Assembly: GCA_028688175.1 (NCBI GenBank)
Contig: JAQTYS010000051.1
Span: 1 to 13,356 of the forward strand
DNA: 13,356 nucleotides
DNA from: Methanothrix sp.
Lineage (GTDB): Archaea > Halobacteriota > Methanosarcinia > Methanotrichales > Methanotrichaceae
Direction of reading: 5' to 3'
In this document: in pieces, positions 13,355 to 13,356 of the stretch
Layout of the letters: each line of letters begins with the position of its first letter
Numbering within the stretch: position 1 is the first letter of the stretch
Made by a program: the position numbers and the translations under genes
Notes under the pieces: model-generated
Told to the model about the DNA's origin: nothing
Database searches by the model: none
The model's input: only the letters and a program-made list of their open reading frames with translations

Positions 13355-13356
13355 AT

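Overview
This window most likely comes from a methanogenic euryarchaeon, probably of the Methanothrix (Methanosaeta) or Methanosarcinales type. That placement is inference, not proof. It rests on archaeal TATA-like promoter boxes, GGTGAT and GGAGGTG ribosome binding sites, T-run terminators, secreted proteins crowded with N-glycosylation sequons, an iron-sulfur flavoprotein of the methanogen Isf type, a DUF362 ferredoxin protein and rubrerythrin. GC content is moderate and genes are mostly close-packed.

Layout: (1) 14-2623, plus strand: the end of a tryptophan operon. trpB has a TTG start and overlaps trpA by 14 bases, and an SGNH/GDSL hydrolase gene follows 17 bases after trpA. (2) 2669-4947: two divergent genes for exported, sequon-rich proteins. 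One is an 86-residue protein with nine sequons. The other is a 616-residue protein with a papain- or C39-like Cys/His region. (3) 4948-5643: a gene-poor stretch. It holds a possible unlisted 39-codon gene on the minus strand with its own TATA box, ribosome binding site and T-run. It also holds what looks like wreckage of IS200/IS605-type (tnpB) elements: an omega-RNA-like hairpin, then a start region and 13 codons resembling a TnpB N-terminus, then a second degenerate right-end-like hairpin. (4) 5644-5961: a hypothetical protein whose ribosome binding site lies inside the presumed IS right end. (5) 8168 down to 6043, minus strand: a compact redox operon of DUF362 2x[4Fe-4S] protein, iron-sulfur flavoprotein and four-helix membrane protein. 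It diverges from an Acg/nitroreductase-like flavoprotein gene (8296-9324). (6) 10521 down to 9346: a soluble receiver-histidine kinase hybrid. It is followed by a 0.4-kb non-coding stretch with inverted repeats, then rubrerythrin (minus, 11420 to 10917). (7) 11530-13354: a DrrA/DrrB-type ABC exporter pair, apparently on a very short-leader transcript.

The common thread of the second half is low-potential redox chemistry and oxygen or electrophile defence: DUF362 ferredoxin, Isf flavoprotein, Acg flavoprotein, rubrerythrin and an exporter. This fits a strict anaerobe. The least explained parts are the 5.0-5.7 kb relic zone with its small genes, the sequon-rich exported pair, and the joint role of the three-gene redox operon.
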